The notes beneath the pieces are model-generated. The model ran no database searches. It was not told the DNA's origin and was given only the letters and a program-made list of their open reading frames with translations. Shown here in pieces: positions 25,286-32,964 of a stretch of DNA of 64,000 bases. Each line of letters opens with the position of its first letter. Position 1 is the stretch's first letter. Source of the DNA: CAVVAH01 sp963746175 (GTDB lineage: Bacteria; Actinomycetota; Actinomycetes; JACCUZ01). The stretch covers positions 372,001 to 436,000 of the forward strand of contig CAVVAH010000008.1 in assembly GCA_963746175.1 (NCBI GenBank). Direction: 5' to 3'. The translations under genes were made by a program, and so were the position numbers.

Positions 25286-27061
25286 TCAGCGGTAGTCGCG
25301 GAAGCCGCGGCCGGCCTTGCGGCCGAGGTAGCCCGCGGTGACCAGCTGCTCCAGCAGCGGCGCCGGCGCGAAGCCGGGCTCGCGGAACTCGAGGTAGAGC
25401 GTGCGCTGGATGGCGTACGCCACGTCGAGGCCGACCACGTCGAGCAGGTCGAACGGACCGAGCGGATAGCCGCAGCCGACGATCATGGCGGCGTCGATGT
25501 CCTCGACGCTCGCGTAGTGGGCCTGCAACATCTTCACCGCGTCGTTGAGGTACGGGAAGAGCAGCGCGTTGACGATGAAGCCCGCTCGGTCGCCGCACTC
25601 CACGGCGTGCTTGCCCGCCTGCTCGCACACCCTGCGCGCAGTCGCCACCACGTCGTCCGCGGTCGAGACGGTGCGCACGACCTCGACGAGCGTCATGACC
25701 GGGGCCGGGTTGAAGAAGTGCAGGCCGACCACGTCGGCCGGCCGGGTGGTCGCCGCGGCCAGCTCGACGACCGGCAGCGACGACGTCGTGGTCGCAAGCA
25801 CTGTGCCGGGCTGGCAGATCTCGTCGAGCGTCGAGAACAGCGCCTGCTTGACGGAGAGCTCCTCCACCACGGCCTCGACCACCAGGTCGCGGTCGGCGAG
25901 GTCGTCGAGCCGCGGCGAGCCGGTGACCCGGCCGAGGGCGGCGTCGCGGTCGGCCTGCTCGAGCTTGCCGCGCAGCACGGCCTTGTCCAGCGACCGCTCG
26001 AGGTCCGCGCGGACCCGCGCGACCTTCTCCTCCCCACGGGTCACGTAGAGCACGTCGTAGCCCGCCTTGGCGAGCACCTCGACGATCCCGGTGGCCATCG
26101 TGCCGGAGCCGACGACACCGACCTTCCGCACGACCCGCCCGGCCTCGTGGGCGCCACCCGTGACCGGCGTGAGCGCGTCGTCGACGACCTTCGGGGAGTC
26201 GGCGGCCTCGTACGTGTAGAAGCCGCGGCCCGTCTTGCGGCCCCGGAGGCCGGCCGTGACCATCTGCTTGAGGATCGGCGCCGGTGCATGCAGCCGGTCG
26301 CGCGACTGGCGGTACATCGTGTCGAGGATCTCGTACGCCGTGTCGAGCCCGATCAGGTCGAGCAGGGCCAGCGGCCCCATCGGGTAGCCGCAGCCGAGAC
26401 GCATGGCGGCGTCGATGTCCTCGCGCGTGGCGTAGTGCGCCTCGAGCATCGACACCGCGTGGTTGAGGTAGCCGAAAAGAAGTGCGTTGGCGATGAAGCC
26501 GGCCTTGTCGCCGATGACGACCGGCTTCTTGCCGAGCCGCTCGGCCAGCGCCGTGACGTCGTCTACTACCTCTTGCTCCGTGACGACCGTGCGGACGACC
26601 TCGACGAGCTTGAGCACCGGCGCCGGGTTGAACCAGTGCATCCCGACGACCTTGGACGGCCGTGAGGTGGCCACCGAGATCTCGGTCACGGACAGCGACG
26701 ACGTGTTGGTCGCCAGCACGGTGTCGGGGCGGCAGATCTTGTCCGCCGCCGCGAAGACCTCCTGCTTGAGGTCGAGGCGCTCCGGCACCGCCTCGACCAG
26801 CAGGTCGACGTCGGCCAGGTCCTCCATCGAGGTGCTGAAGCGCACCCGGGCGACCAGCGCGTCGCGGTCTGCCTCGGTGAGCTTGCCCCGGCTGACCGCC
26901 CGGTCGGTGGAGCTGCGCAGGTGCCCCCGGCCCCGCTCCAGCGCCTCCTCGGTGGGCTCGACGCCGACGACCTGCAGGCCCTCCCGGGCGAACACCTCGG
27001 CGATGCCGGCCCCCATGGTGCCCAGGCCCACGACGCCCACGGTCCGGAACTCACGTGACAT
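25286..27061 (-). CDS. duplicated 3-hydroxyacyl-CoA dehydrogenase
   Basis: 591-residue protein made of two complete 3-hydroxybutyryl-CoA-dehydrogenase units in tandem. The first has VGVVGLGTMGAGIAEVF, MHWFNPAPVLKLVEVV and KTGRGFYTYE. The second has VGVVGSGTMATGIVEVL, LHFFNPAPVMTLVEVV and KAGRGFRDY. Each keeps its NAD loop and the substrate-binding C-terminal domain. It oxidises (S)-3-hydroxyacyl-CoA in fatty-acid or aromatic catabolism, or acts in the reverse direction. The ATG at 27061 has a GGGAGG site. A single-unit homologue is encoded at 39687-40556. Confidence 0.92.
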   Translation of the reverse strand: MSREFRTVGVVGLGTMGAGIAEVFAREGLQVVGVEPTEEALERGRGHLRSSTDRAVSRGKLTEADRDALVARVRFSTSMEDLADVDLLVEAVPERLDLKQEVFAAADKICRPDTVLATNTSSLSVTEISVATSRPSKVVGMHWFNPAPVLKLVEVVRTVVTEQEVVDDVTALAERLGKKPVVIGDKAGFIANALLFGYLNHAVSMLEAHYATREDIDAAMRLGCGYPMGPLALLDLIGLDTAYEILDTMYRQSRDRLHAPAPILKQMVTAGLRGRKTGRGFYTYEAADSPKVVDDALTPVTGGAHEAGRVVRKVGVVGSGTMATGIVEVLAKAGYDVLYVTRGEEKVARVRADLERSLDKAVLRGKLEQADRDAALGRVTGSPRLDDLADRDLVVEAVVEELSVKQALFSTLDEICQPGTVLATTTSSLPVVELAAATTRPADVVGLHFFNPAPVMTLVEVVRTVSTADDVVATARRVCEQAGKHAVECGDRAGFIVNALLFPYLNDAVKMLQAHYASVEDIDAAMIVGCGYPLGPFDLLDVVGLDVAYAIQRTLYLEFREPGFAPAPLLEQLVTAGYLGRKAGRGFRDYR

Positions 27062-27199
27062 GCCCGCGATCCTCCCAGGTCCCGCGGCCCGGGCGCGCCG
27101 CGGGTCGGATGGGGTAGACAAGGGTGTACGCGCCGCTTGCTCGCGGCCGTCCGGACGGCGCCGACGGGGCGGTCGTCGTGGGAGAGGGAGCAACGGGGC

Positions 27200-27571
27200 T
27201 TGCGGAGCGCGCAGTCGACCCTCGCGGTCGACGTACGGCCGGACGGACCGACGATCACGGTCCGCCTCGACGGTGACCTGGACATCACCAGCTCGCCGCT
27301 GCTGCAGGCCGTCGTCGACCAGGCCCTCGCCGCCCGCCGGGAACCCGTCTGCACCCGGCTCGTGGTCGACATGAGCGGGGTGGGCTTCGCCGACGCGTCC
27401 GGGATCTCGCCGCTGCTGCTGGCCCGGGCCATGCTCGCCAAGCGCTCCGGCACCGTGGAGCTGCGCCGGTGCCGCCGGAGCGTGCTCCGCCTCGTCCGGC
27501 TGCTCGAGCTCGAGGACATGCTCGCTCCCGAGGGGACCGCCCCGCCCGTCGGTCAGGCTCCTGTCGGCTAG
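27200..27571 (+). CDS. STAS-domain anti-anti-sigma factor-like protein
   Basis: STAS protein of about 123 residues with ITVRLDGDLDITSSPLLQAV and the phosphorylation segment LVVDMSGVGFADASGISPLL (Ser acceptor). This is the fold of SpoIIAA/RsbV-type antagonists of anti-sigma kinases. The TTG at 27200 was chosen because GGGAG lies nine bases upstream and it begins just before the domain; a TTG at 27137 would be longer. nucS follows after 11 bases. No cognate RsbW-type kinase gene is in the window. Confidence 0.8.
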   Translation: MRSAQSTLAVDVRPDGPTITVRLDGDLDITSSPLLQAVVDQALAARREPVCTRLVVDMSGVGFADASGISPLLLARAMLAKRSGTVELRRCRRSVLRLVRLLELEDMLAPEGTAPPVGQAPVG

Positions 27572-27582
27572 CCTCGCCCCTC

Positions 27583-28263
27583 GTGCGGCTCGTCATCGCG
27601 CGGTGCAGCGTCGACTACGTCGGCCGGCTGACCGCCCACCTCCCGAGCGCCCCGCGGCTGCTGCTCGTGAAGTCCGACGGCTCGGTCCTGGTGCACTCCG
27701 ACGCCGGGGGCTACAAGCCGATGATGTGGATGACCCCGCCGTGCACGCTCCGCGTCGGCAGCGGCGACGGGCCGCAGGGCGAGGACGTCTGGACGGTGAC
27801 GAACAAGGGCGGCGAGCAGCTCGTCATCACCGTCGAGGAGCTGCTGGACGACACCAGCCACCCGCTCGGCGTCGACCCCGGGCTGGTCAAGGACGGCGTG
27901 GAGGCCCACCTGCAGGCGCTGCTGGCCGACCAGATCGAGACGCTGGGCAGTGGCTGGCGGCTGGTGCGCCGCGAGTTCCCGACGGCGATCGGCCCGGTCG
28001 ACATCCTGGCCCGCGACGAGACCGGCGGGACGGTCGCCGTCGAGATCAAGCGGCGCGGGGAGATCGACGGCGTCGAGCAGCTCACCCGCTACCTCGAGCT
28101 GCTCAACCGCGACCCGCACCTGTCACCGGTGCGCGGCATCTTCGCGGCCCAGGAGATCAAGCCGCAGGCCCGGGTGCTCGCCACCGACCGCGGCATCGAC
28201 TGCGTCGTCCTCGACTACGACGCGCTGCGCGGCGTCGACGACGTCGGCGCCCGCCTCTTCTGA
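27583..28263 (+). CDS. nucS: mismatch-specific endonuclease NucS/EndoMS
   Basis: NucS performs non-canonical mismatch repair in most actinobacteria, which lack MutS/MutL, and interacts with the sliding clamp. The 226-residue product has the N-terminal beta domain (RLVIARCSVDYVGRLTAHLP, GGYKPMMWMTPPC) and the nuclease core with Asp140 (GPVDILARD), Glu154 and Lys156 (VAVEIKRRGEIDG), the D/ExK catalytic set, then EQLTRYLELLNRD. The GTG start gives the normal family length. Its last 49 bases overlap the 3' end of the convergent sigma-factor gene. Confidence 0.95.
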   Translation: MRLVIARCSVDYVGRLTAHLPSAPRLLLVKSDGSVLVHSDAGGYKPMMWMTPPCTLRVGSGDGPQGEDVWTVTNKGGEQLVITVEELLDDTSHPLGVDPGLVKDGVEAHLQALLADQIETLGSGWRLVRREFPTAIGPVDILARDETGGTVAVEIKRRGEIDGVEQLTRYLELLNRDPHLSPVRGIFAAQEIKPQARVLATDRGIDCVVLDYDALRGVDDVGARLF

Positions 28264-29459
28264 CCCGCCGCCGGCCCGGCGGCCCGCGCCCGGGCGGCCT
28301 GACGGACCAGGTGGTCGCGCTCGGCGACGTCGGTGGCCCGGCGGGCAGCCTCCGCGTACGCGGTGGCGGCGGCGAGCAGGTCGCCGCCGAGCTCGTGCAG
28401 GTGGCCGCGTACGGCGTGCCAGCGGTGCCGGTCACCGATCACCTCACCCAGCCGGTCGGTCTCGCGCAGTCCGGCGTCGGCGCCGAGGACGTGCCCGACG
28501 GCGACCGCCCGACCGAGCACCGCTGCCGGGTCCGCGCGCACCGGGTCGTCCGTGAGGGCTACCAGGTCGTCGTACCAGGCGAGGATCTGCGGCCAGTCGG
28601 TCTCCTCGGCGCTGGCCGCGTCGTCGTGCAGGGCGGCGATGGCGGCCTCGACCTGGTAGCGACCGACGCGCTGGAGGACCAGCGCCGACTGCAGCACGCG
28701 CACGCCCTCCGCGATCTCGCGGGTGTCCCACAGGCCGCGGTCCTGCCTGTCGAGGGTGACGATGCGGCCCTCGGGGTCCAGCCGCGCCGGGAGGCGGGCG
28801 TGGTTGAGCAGCATGAGCGCGAGCAGACCGCGCGCCTCCGGCTCCTCGGTGGCGAGGGTGAGCTGCCGGGCGAGCCGGATCGCCTCGCCGGCCAGGTCGA
28901 TCCGCCCGCCGTGGCCGGCCGTGTAGACGAGGTAGAGGACGCGGAGCACCACGGCGAGGTCGCCCGGCCGGTCCAGCCGCCGCCCCTGCACGGCGCGCCT
29001 GGCCCGGCTGATCCGCTGCGCCATCGTCGCCTCGGGGACGAAGAACGCGTCCGCGATCTCGCGGGTGGAGAGTCCGCCGACGGCCCGGAGGGTGAGCGCC
29101 ACCTGGGACGCCGGGGTGAGGTCCGGGTGGCAGCAGCAGAACAGCAGGAACAACGTGTCGTCGCCCTCCTCGGTCGCGGCCGGCCCCGGCTCGGCGTAGG
29201 TCACCTCCTCGCGGCGCTGGCGGGCCGCCTCGCTGCGGCGCGCGTCGACCAGCCGACGGGTGGCCACCGTGGTCAGCCACGCACGCGGGTCGCGCGGCGG
29301 GTGCTCGGGCCACACGCGCAGCGCCTCCAGCTGCGCCTCCTGCAGGGCGTCCTCGGCCGCGTCGAAGTCCTCGCCACGGCGCACCAGCCCCGCGAGCACC
29401 CGCGGGACGAGGGCGCGCAGCACGCCCTCGTCCAGCGGCATCGTGGGTGGGTCGACCAC
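28215..29459 (-). CDS. ECF42-type sigma factor with TPR extension, copy 2
   Basis: 414-residue sigma factor with region 2 (LVRRGEDFDAAEDALQEAQL, DPRAWLTTVATRRLVDARR), region 4 (LRAVGGLSTREIADAFFVPE) and the long ECF42 C-terminal extension (YLVYTAGHGGRIDLAGEAIR, LLALMLLNHARLPARL, VGRYQVEAAIAALH). It lies three bases after the YCII-type gene stop. GTG 29459 is preferred over ATG 29441 because GGAGA lies nine bases upstream. It is paralogous to the gene at 11471-12643. The 3' end runs 49 bases into nucS on the other strand, where its tail is Arg/Ser/Thr-rich. Confidence 0.88.
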   Translation of the reverse strand: MVDPPTMPLDEGVLRALVPRVLAGLVRRGEDFDAAEDALQEAQLEALRVWPEHPPRDPRAWLTTVATRRLVDARRSEAARQRREEVTYAEPGPAATEEGDDTLFLLFCCCHPDLTPASQVALTLRAVGGLSTREIADAFFVPEATMAQRISRARRAVQGRRLDRPGDLAVVLRVLYLVYTAGHGGRIDLAGEAIRLARQLTLATEEPEARGLLALMLLNHARLPARLDPEGRIVTLDRQDRGLWDTREIAEGVRVLQSALVLQRVGRYQVEAAIAALHDDAASAEETDWPQILAWYDDLVALTDDPVRADPAAVLGRAVAVGHVLGADAGLRETDRLGEVIGDRHRWHAVRGHLHELGGDLLAAATAYAEAARRATDVAERDHLVRQAARARAAGPAAGQKRRAPTSSTPRSAS

Positions 29460-29464
29460 GGCGG

Positions 29465-29875
29465 TCAGGTCTCCGACGGCGCGTCGGACATGACCTCCCG
29501 GACGTCGATCCACTCGTACATCGGCGTACCGCCCGGGCCGGGCTCGGAGGAGACGTAGGCCGCGAGCTCGACCGCGCGCTCGTGCGACTCGACGTCGATC
29601 ATCCACCAGCCTGCCGCGAGGTCGCTGGTCTCGGGCAGCGGGCCGTCGGTGGTCACCGGCGCAGCGTCCGGGCCGCCGTAGCGCACCCAGGTGCGTGCCG
29701 GCGTGAGCGCCTGCGCGTCGACGTGCTCACCGTTCTCCTTGAGCAGGTCGTCGACGTGCCGGAGGAAGGCCATGTGCGCCTCCACGTCCTCGGGGGCCCA
29801 CTCGTCCATCGGGGGCACGGGGTGGTGCTGCTCCGGGCCGCCGCGGTAGTGCTTGAGGAGCAGGTACTTCGGCAT
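29465..29875 (-). CDS. YCII/DGPF-like protein, copy 2
   Basis: 136-residue YCII-family protein (PKYLLLKHYRGGPEQHHPVP, DGPLPETSDLAAGWWMIDVE), with DGPL in place of DGPF. It is the expected partner of the ECF42 sigma factor encoded right behind it. An AGGAG site precedes the ATG. Function of the family is not established; the pairing suggests it belongs to the sigma factor's regulon. Confidence 0.83.
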   Translation of the reverse strand: MPKYLLLKHYRGGPEQHHPVPPMDEWAPEDVEAHMAFLRHVDDLLKENGEHVDAQALTPARTWVRYGGPDAAPVTTDGPLPETSDLAAGWWMIDVESHERAVELAAYVSSEPGPGGTPMYEWIDVREVMSDAPSET

Positions 29876-29922
29876 GGTGGTCTCCTGTGTCGTGGGCCGC
29901 GCCGGTCGCGGCCTCACCTGGT

Positions 29923-29950
29923 GAGCGGAGCCGGTCAGCGCTTCTCGACA
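29923..29950 (-). promoter_or_regulatory. candidate ECF42-type promoter, copy 2
   Basis: On the minus strand TGTCGA, 17 bases, then CGCTC lies about 50 bases before the YCII-type ATG. The spacing and first element match the candidate at 11008-11035 before the other DGPF gene, supporting autoregulation of both modules. Confidence 0.42.
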
Positions 29951-29972
29951 TCGAATCACCCACCGCTTCCCG

Positions 29973-31232
29973 TCAGGCGCGGCTCGGCTCCTCGACGAGC
30001 GGCACCTCGGCCAAGGTGTCCGTCGGCTCGCCGGTGCGGCGCAGCAGCACCAGCCCGGCGACCGAGCACAGCGAGGCCGCCAGCCCGGCCACGACGTACG
30101 TCGGGCGGATGCCGGCGTGGTCGGCCGACAGTGCGGCGACGACGACCGAGAGCGGCGCCGCAGCAGTCGCGGCGACCCAGTCGAGCGACCCGACCCGGCC
30201 GCGCAGCTCACGCGGCACCCGCGAGCCCAGGACGCTGTCCTGCAGCACGTTGCCCGCGGTGGCGCCGACGAAGAACACCACCATGAAGGCCGCGCCGACC
30301 ACCGGTCCCGGCGCGACACCGAGGCCGGCGACGGCACCCAGCCCGAGCGCGTACATGGCGTACGACGACGCCAGCGGGCGGCGCGGCCGGGGCCGGGAGC
30401 CCACGACCGCCGCCGCGACGGTGGCAGCTACCCCGCCGACGGCGATCAGGTAGCCGAAGCTCGCGGTCGGCGCGCCGTAGCCGCGCGACACCAGCACCGG
30501 CAGCATCTGCATCGTCCCGGACACGGTGAAGGTGATGACCAGGCCGGAGAGCAGGTTCACCGCCAGCCACGGCGTGCGGCGGACGTAGGACAGCCCCTCG
30601 CGGAAGTCGGCCCACGGCATGGGCCGCGGCCCGTCCGAGTGGGCGTGCACGGCGAGCGGCCGCAGCATCAGCACGCACCACGCGGAGACGCCGAACGTCA
30701 CGGCGTCGACGAGCAGGGCGGCGCCGGGGTGCCAGGCCGCCAGCACGCCGCCGAGGACCGGACCGACCACCATCTGCGCCATCGGGCTGACGGTGCCGAG
30801 CAGCCCGCCGGTCGCGACCAGCTCGTCCTCGTCGACCAGGTCGGGCAGGATCGCGCTGAAGGCTGGGCTGGCGGCACCGGACGCCGCCCCGAGCGGCGCG
30901 ACCAGCACCAGCAGCAGCCAGAACGGCGGCTCGGCGCCGAGCAGCAGCGCGCCGAGGACGGCCACGACCGCGAGCCGCAGCAGGTCGCAGACCGCGAGGA
31001 TCGCCCGCCGGCTGAGCCGGTCCGCCAGCACCCCACCCATCAGCCCGAACGCGACGCGTGGCACCAGGTTCGCCACGGCCATCGCGGCGAGCGCGGTCGC
31101 GCTGCCGGTGAGCTGCAGCACCGCGACGGCCATCGCGACGCCGTAGATCCCGTCGCCGACCAGAGAGACGGTGGAGCCGGCGAGCAGCAGCCGGACGTCG
31201 CGCCGCCGGAGCGGACCGGTCAGCAGGCTCAT
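29973..31232 (-). CDS. MFS transporter
   Basis: 419-residue major-facilitator protein with about 12 membrane helices. Motif A-like GGVLADRLSRRAILAVCDLL follows helix 2. Other typical blocks are PAFSAILPDLVDEDELVATG and SRVPRELRGRVGSLDWVAAT, characteristic of the enterobactin-exporter/macrolide-efflux (MFS_3) group. Its ATG overlaps the stop of the ArsR-type regulator gene by four bases (ATGA), so the pump is very likely controlled by that regulator. Substrate unknown. Confidence 0.9.
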   Translation of the reverse strand: MSLLTGPLRRRDVRLLLAGSTVSLVGDGIYGVAMAVAVLQLTGSATALAAMAVANLVPRVAFGLMGGVLADRLSRRAILAVCDLLRLAVVAVLGALLLGAEPPFWLLLVLVAPLGAASGAASPAFSAILPDLVDEDELVATGGLLGTVSPMAQMVVGPVLGGVLAAWHPGAALLVDAVTFGVSAWCVLMLRPLAVHAHSDGPRPMPWADFREGLSYVRRTPWLAVNLLSGLVITFTVSGTMQMLPVLVSRGYGAPTASFGYLIAVGGVAATVAAAVVGSRPRPRRPLASSYAMYALGLGAVAGLGVAPGPVVGAAFMVVFFVGATAGNVLQDSVLGSRVPRELRGRVGSLDWVAATAAAPLSVVVAALSADHAGIRPTYVVAGLAASLCSVAGLVLLRRTGEPTDTLAEVPLVEEPSRA

Positions 31233-31804
31233 TGCGGCACCTCCTGGCCCACGACGGGCACGGCGACGAAGGTCACCGAGAACTCCGCCTGCTCCCGCCG
31301 GGGTGGGCCGTCGCCGCGGTACCTGTCGACGACGGCCGCCACGTCGGCAGCCAGGCGCTCGGCCTGGTCGGCGTCGAGGTGCAACCGGGTCAGCTGGAAG
31401 CTGGCCGCGTCCTGGGCCTCGTCGGCGACGGGGCTCGAGAGGTAGGCGTCCTGCGCCGACCGGGTGTCGGCCAGCCAGGTCGCGAGGACCGGACCGCCGA
31501 CGCCGTCCAGCGGGCGTTCCCCCGGTGCGCCGGTGGTGATGCGCATCGTCTCGTACGTCGTGCGCCACGGCTTGTGCCGCTTGGTCTCGCCCGGCTCGGG
31601 GTCCGGCTCGACGAAGCCGTGCTGGTGCAGCACCGACAGGTGGTAGCTGACGCTCGCGGTGGACTCGCCCGTCGCCTGGGCCAGCTCCGCGCCGGTGGCC
31701 GGGCCGCGCCGGTCCCGCAGGATCTGCAGCAGCCGCAGGCGCAGCGGGTGGGCCAGCGCCCGCAGGGCGACGGGGTCGGTGACGTCGAGGACGCGATCAG
31801 CCAT
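31229..31804 (-). CDS. ArsR-type winged-helix regulator
   Basis: 191-residue transcription regulator. The N-terminal winged helix (DPVALRALAHPLRLRLLQIL, GAELAQATGESTASVSYHLS, VLHQHGFVEPDPEPGE) matches the ArsR/HTH_20 group. The C-terminal half is a helical ligand or dimer domain (LDADQAERLAADVAAVVDRY). No cysteine metal site is visible, so a non-metal ligand or efflux substrate is likelier. It is co-translated with the MFS gene, and a perfect long palindrome lies 15 bases before its start codon, probably its operator. Confidence 0.87.
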   Translation of the reverse strand: MADRVLDVTDPVALRALAHPLRLRLLQILRDRRGPATGAELAQATGESTASVSYHLSVLHQHGFVEPDPEPGETKRHKPWRTTYETMRITTGAPGERPLDGVGGPVLATWLADTRSAQDAYLSSPVADEAQDAASFQLTRLHLDADQAERLAADVAAVVDRYRGDGPPRREQAEFSVTFVAVPVVGQEVPQ

Positions 31805-31819
31805 AGGACCAGCGTGCCA

Positions 31820-31865
31820 TGCCAAGACTTGTTTGCCAAGGTCTCTTGGCAAACAAGTCTTGGCA
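31820..31865. promoter_or_regulatory. 46-base perfect palindrome, probable operator
   Basis: Arms of 21 bases (TGCCAAGACTTG... and its exact complement ...CAAGTCTTGGCA) flank the loop GTCT. Each arm also carries GCCAAG twice, so there are four half-sites. It lies between the ArsR-type gene and the divergent oxidase gene, 15 bases from the regulator's start codon. It is AT-richer than its surroundings. A terminator or folded RNA is less likely, because no gene ends here. Confidence 0.7.
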
Positions 31866-31891
31866 GTCGTCTCTCCCCCGCCGTAAGCCGC

Positions 31892-31948
31892 CGAGTGGTG
31901 GGTTGCGCGGGCCGAGCGGGACGAAACGGGTGCGCAACCCACCAGTCG
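31892..31948. repeat. 57-bp inverted repeat, copy 2 of a dispersed family
   Basis: The left arm CGAGTGGTGGGTTGCGC is identical to that at 7034. The right arm GCGCAACCCACCAGTCG is its complement at 16 of 17 positions, with a 23-base centre. It lies 26 bases before the oxidase start codon and overlaps its likely promoter region. Confidence 0.65.
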
Positions 31949-31974
31949 CGGGGAGGTGCTGGCAGGCTGGGGGT

Positions 31975-32964
31975 GTGCGGGTGGTGGTCGTGGGTGCCGG
32001 GGTGGTGGGGCTGACCTGCGCCGTCCGGCTGGCCGAGGCCGGTCACGAGGCGCACGTGCTGGCCCGCGACCTGCCCGCGGAGACGACCTCCTCGGTCGCC
32101 GCGGCGCTCTGGTACCCCTACCGCGCGCTCCCCCAGGACAAGGTCACCGCCTGGTCGGCCCGCACCTACCAGGCGCTCGTCGAGCTGGCGCGGGAGCCCG
32201 GGACCGGCGTCCGCGTGCGCGACGGCGTCGAGCTGCTCGGCGCCGACGCTCCTGAGCAGCCCTGGTGGCGGTCGGCGGTCCCCCACCTCGCCGCCGTGCG
32301 CGATCCGGCGCCCGGCTTCCCGCGCGGCTGGCGGCTGGCGCTGCCGGTGGCCGAGATGGACACCTACCTGCAGCACCTCGTCGGCCGCCTCGAGCGGGCC
32401 GGCGGCACCGTGACGAGGGCCCGGCTCGCCGGCCTGCCGACCTCCGGGGTCGTCGTCAACGCGACCGGGCTGGCGTCCCGGGCACTGGCCGGCGACACCT
32501 CGCTGCACCCGGTCCGCGGCCAGGTGGTGCGGGTCGCGCAGACCGGCGTCGAGGAGTGGCTGCTCGTCTCGGAGACCGGCCCGCAGGAGCGACCGCTCTA
32601 CGTCGTCCCGCGCGAGCGCGACGTGGTCGTCGGCGGCACCGCCCAGGACGGCGACTGGACGCTCCAGCCCGACCCGACCACCGCGAAGGAGCTCCTGGCG
32701 CGAGCGGTCGAGCTGGTGCCGGCGCTGCGCTCTGCCGAGGTCCTCGGCCACCGGGTCGGGCTGCGGCCGGCCCGCCCCTCGGTGCGCCTCGAGACCGTCC
32801 CGCACCTGGATGGCTCCCCCGGCGGGGTCGTGCACTGCTACGGGCACGGCGGCGCCGGAGTGACCCTTTCCTGGGGCTGCGCCGACGACGTCCTGGCCGA
32901 GGTCGAGGCGCTGCTCGGCACCTCGGACGAGACCGTCAGCGAGCCGGCCGCCGCACGGCCGTGA
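31975..32964 (+). CDS. FAD-dependent D-amino-acid oxidase-like enzyme
   Basis: 329-residue flavoprotein of the DAO family. The N-terminal dinucleotide fold is VVVVGAGVVGLTCAVRLAEA. It continues with SSVAAALWYPYRA (flavin contact), NATGLASRALAG, the substrate region RPLYVVPRERDVVVGGTAQD, GLRPARPSVRLE and the FAD-closing HGGAGVTLSWGCADDV. These are the landmarks of D-amino-acid oxidase, which deaminates neutral D-amino acids. The start is GTG 31975. The gene converges with, and overlaps by 29 bases, the acetyltransferase gene. Confidence 0.9.
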   Translation: MRVVVVGAGVVGLTCAVRLAEAGHEAHVLARDLPAETTSSVAAALWYPYRALPQDKVTAWSARTYQALVELAREPGTGVRVRDGVELLGADAPEQPWWRSAVPHLAAVRDPAPGFPRGWRLALPVAEMDTYLQHLVGRLERAGGTVTRARLAGLPTSGVVVNATGLASRALAGDTSLHPVRGQVVRVAQTGVEEWLLVSETGPQERPLYVVPRERDVVVGGTAQDGDWTLQPDPTTAKELLARAVELVPALRSAEVLGHRVGLRPARPSVRLETVPHLDGSPGGVVHCYGHGGAGVTLSWGCADDVLAEVEALLGTSDETVSEPAAARP

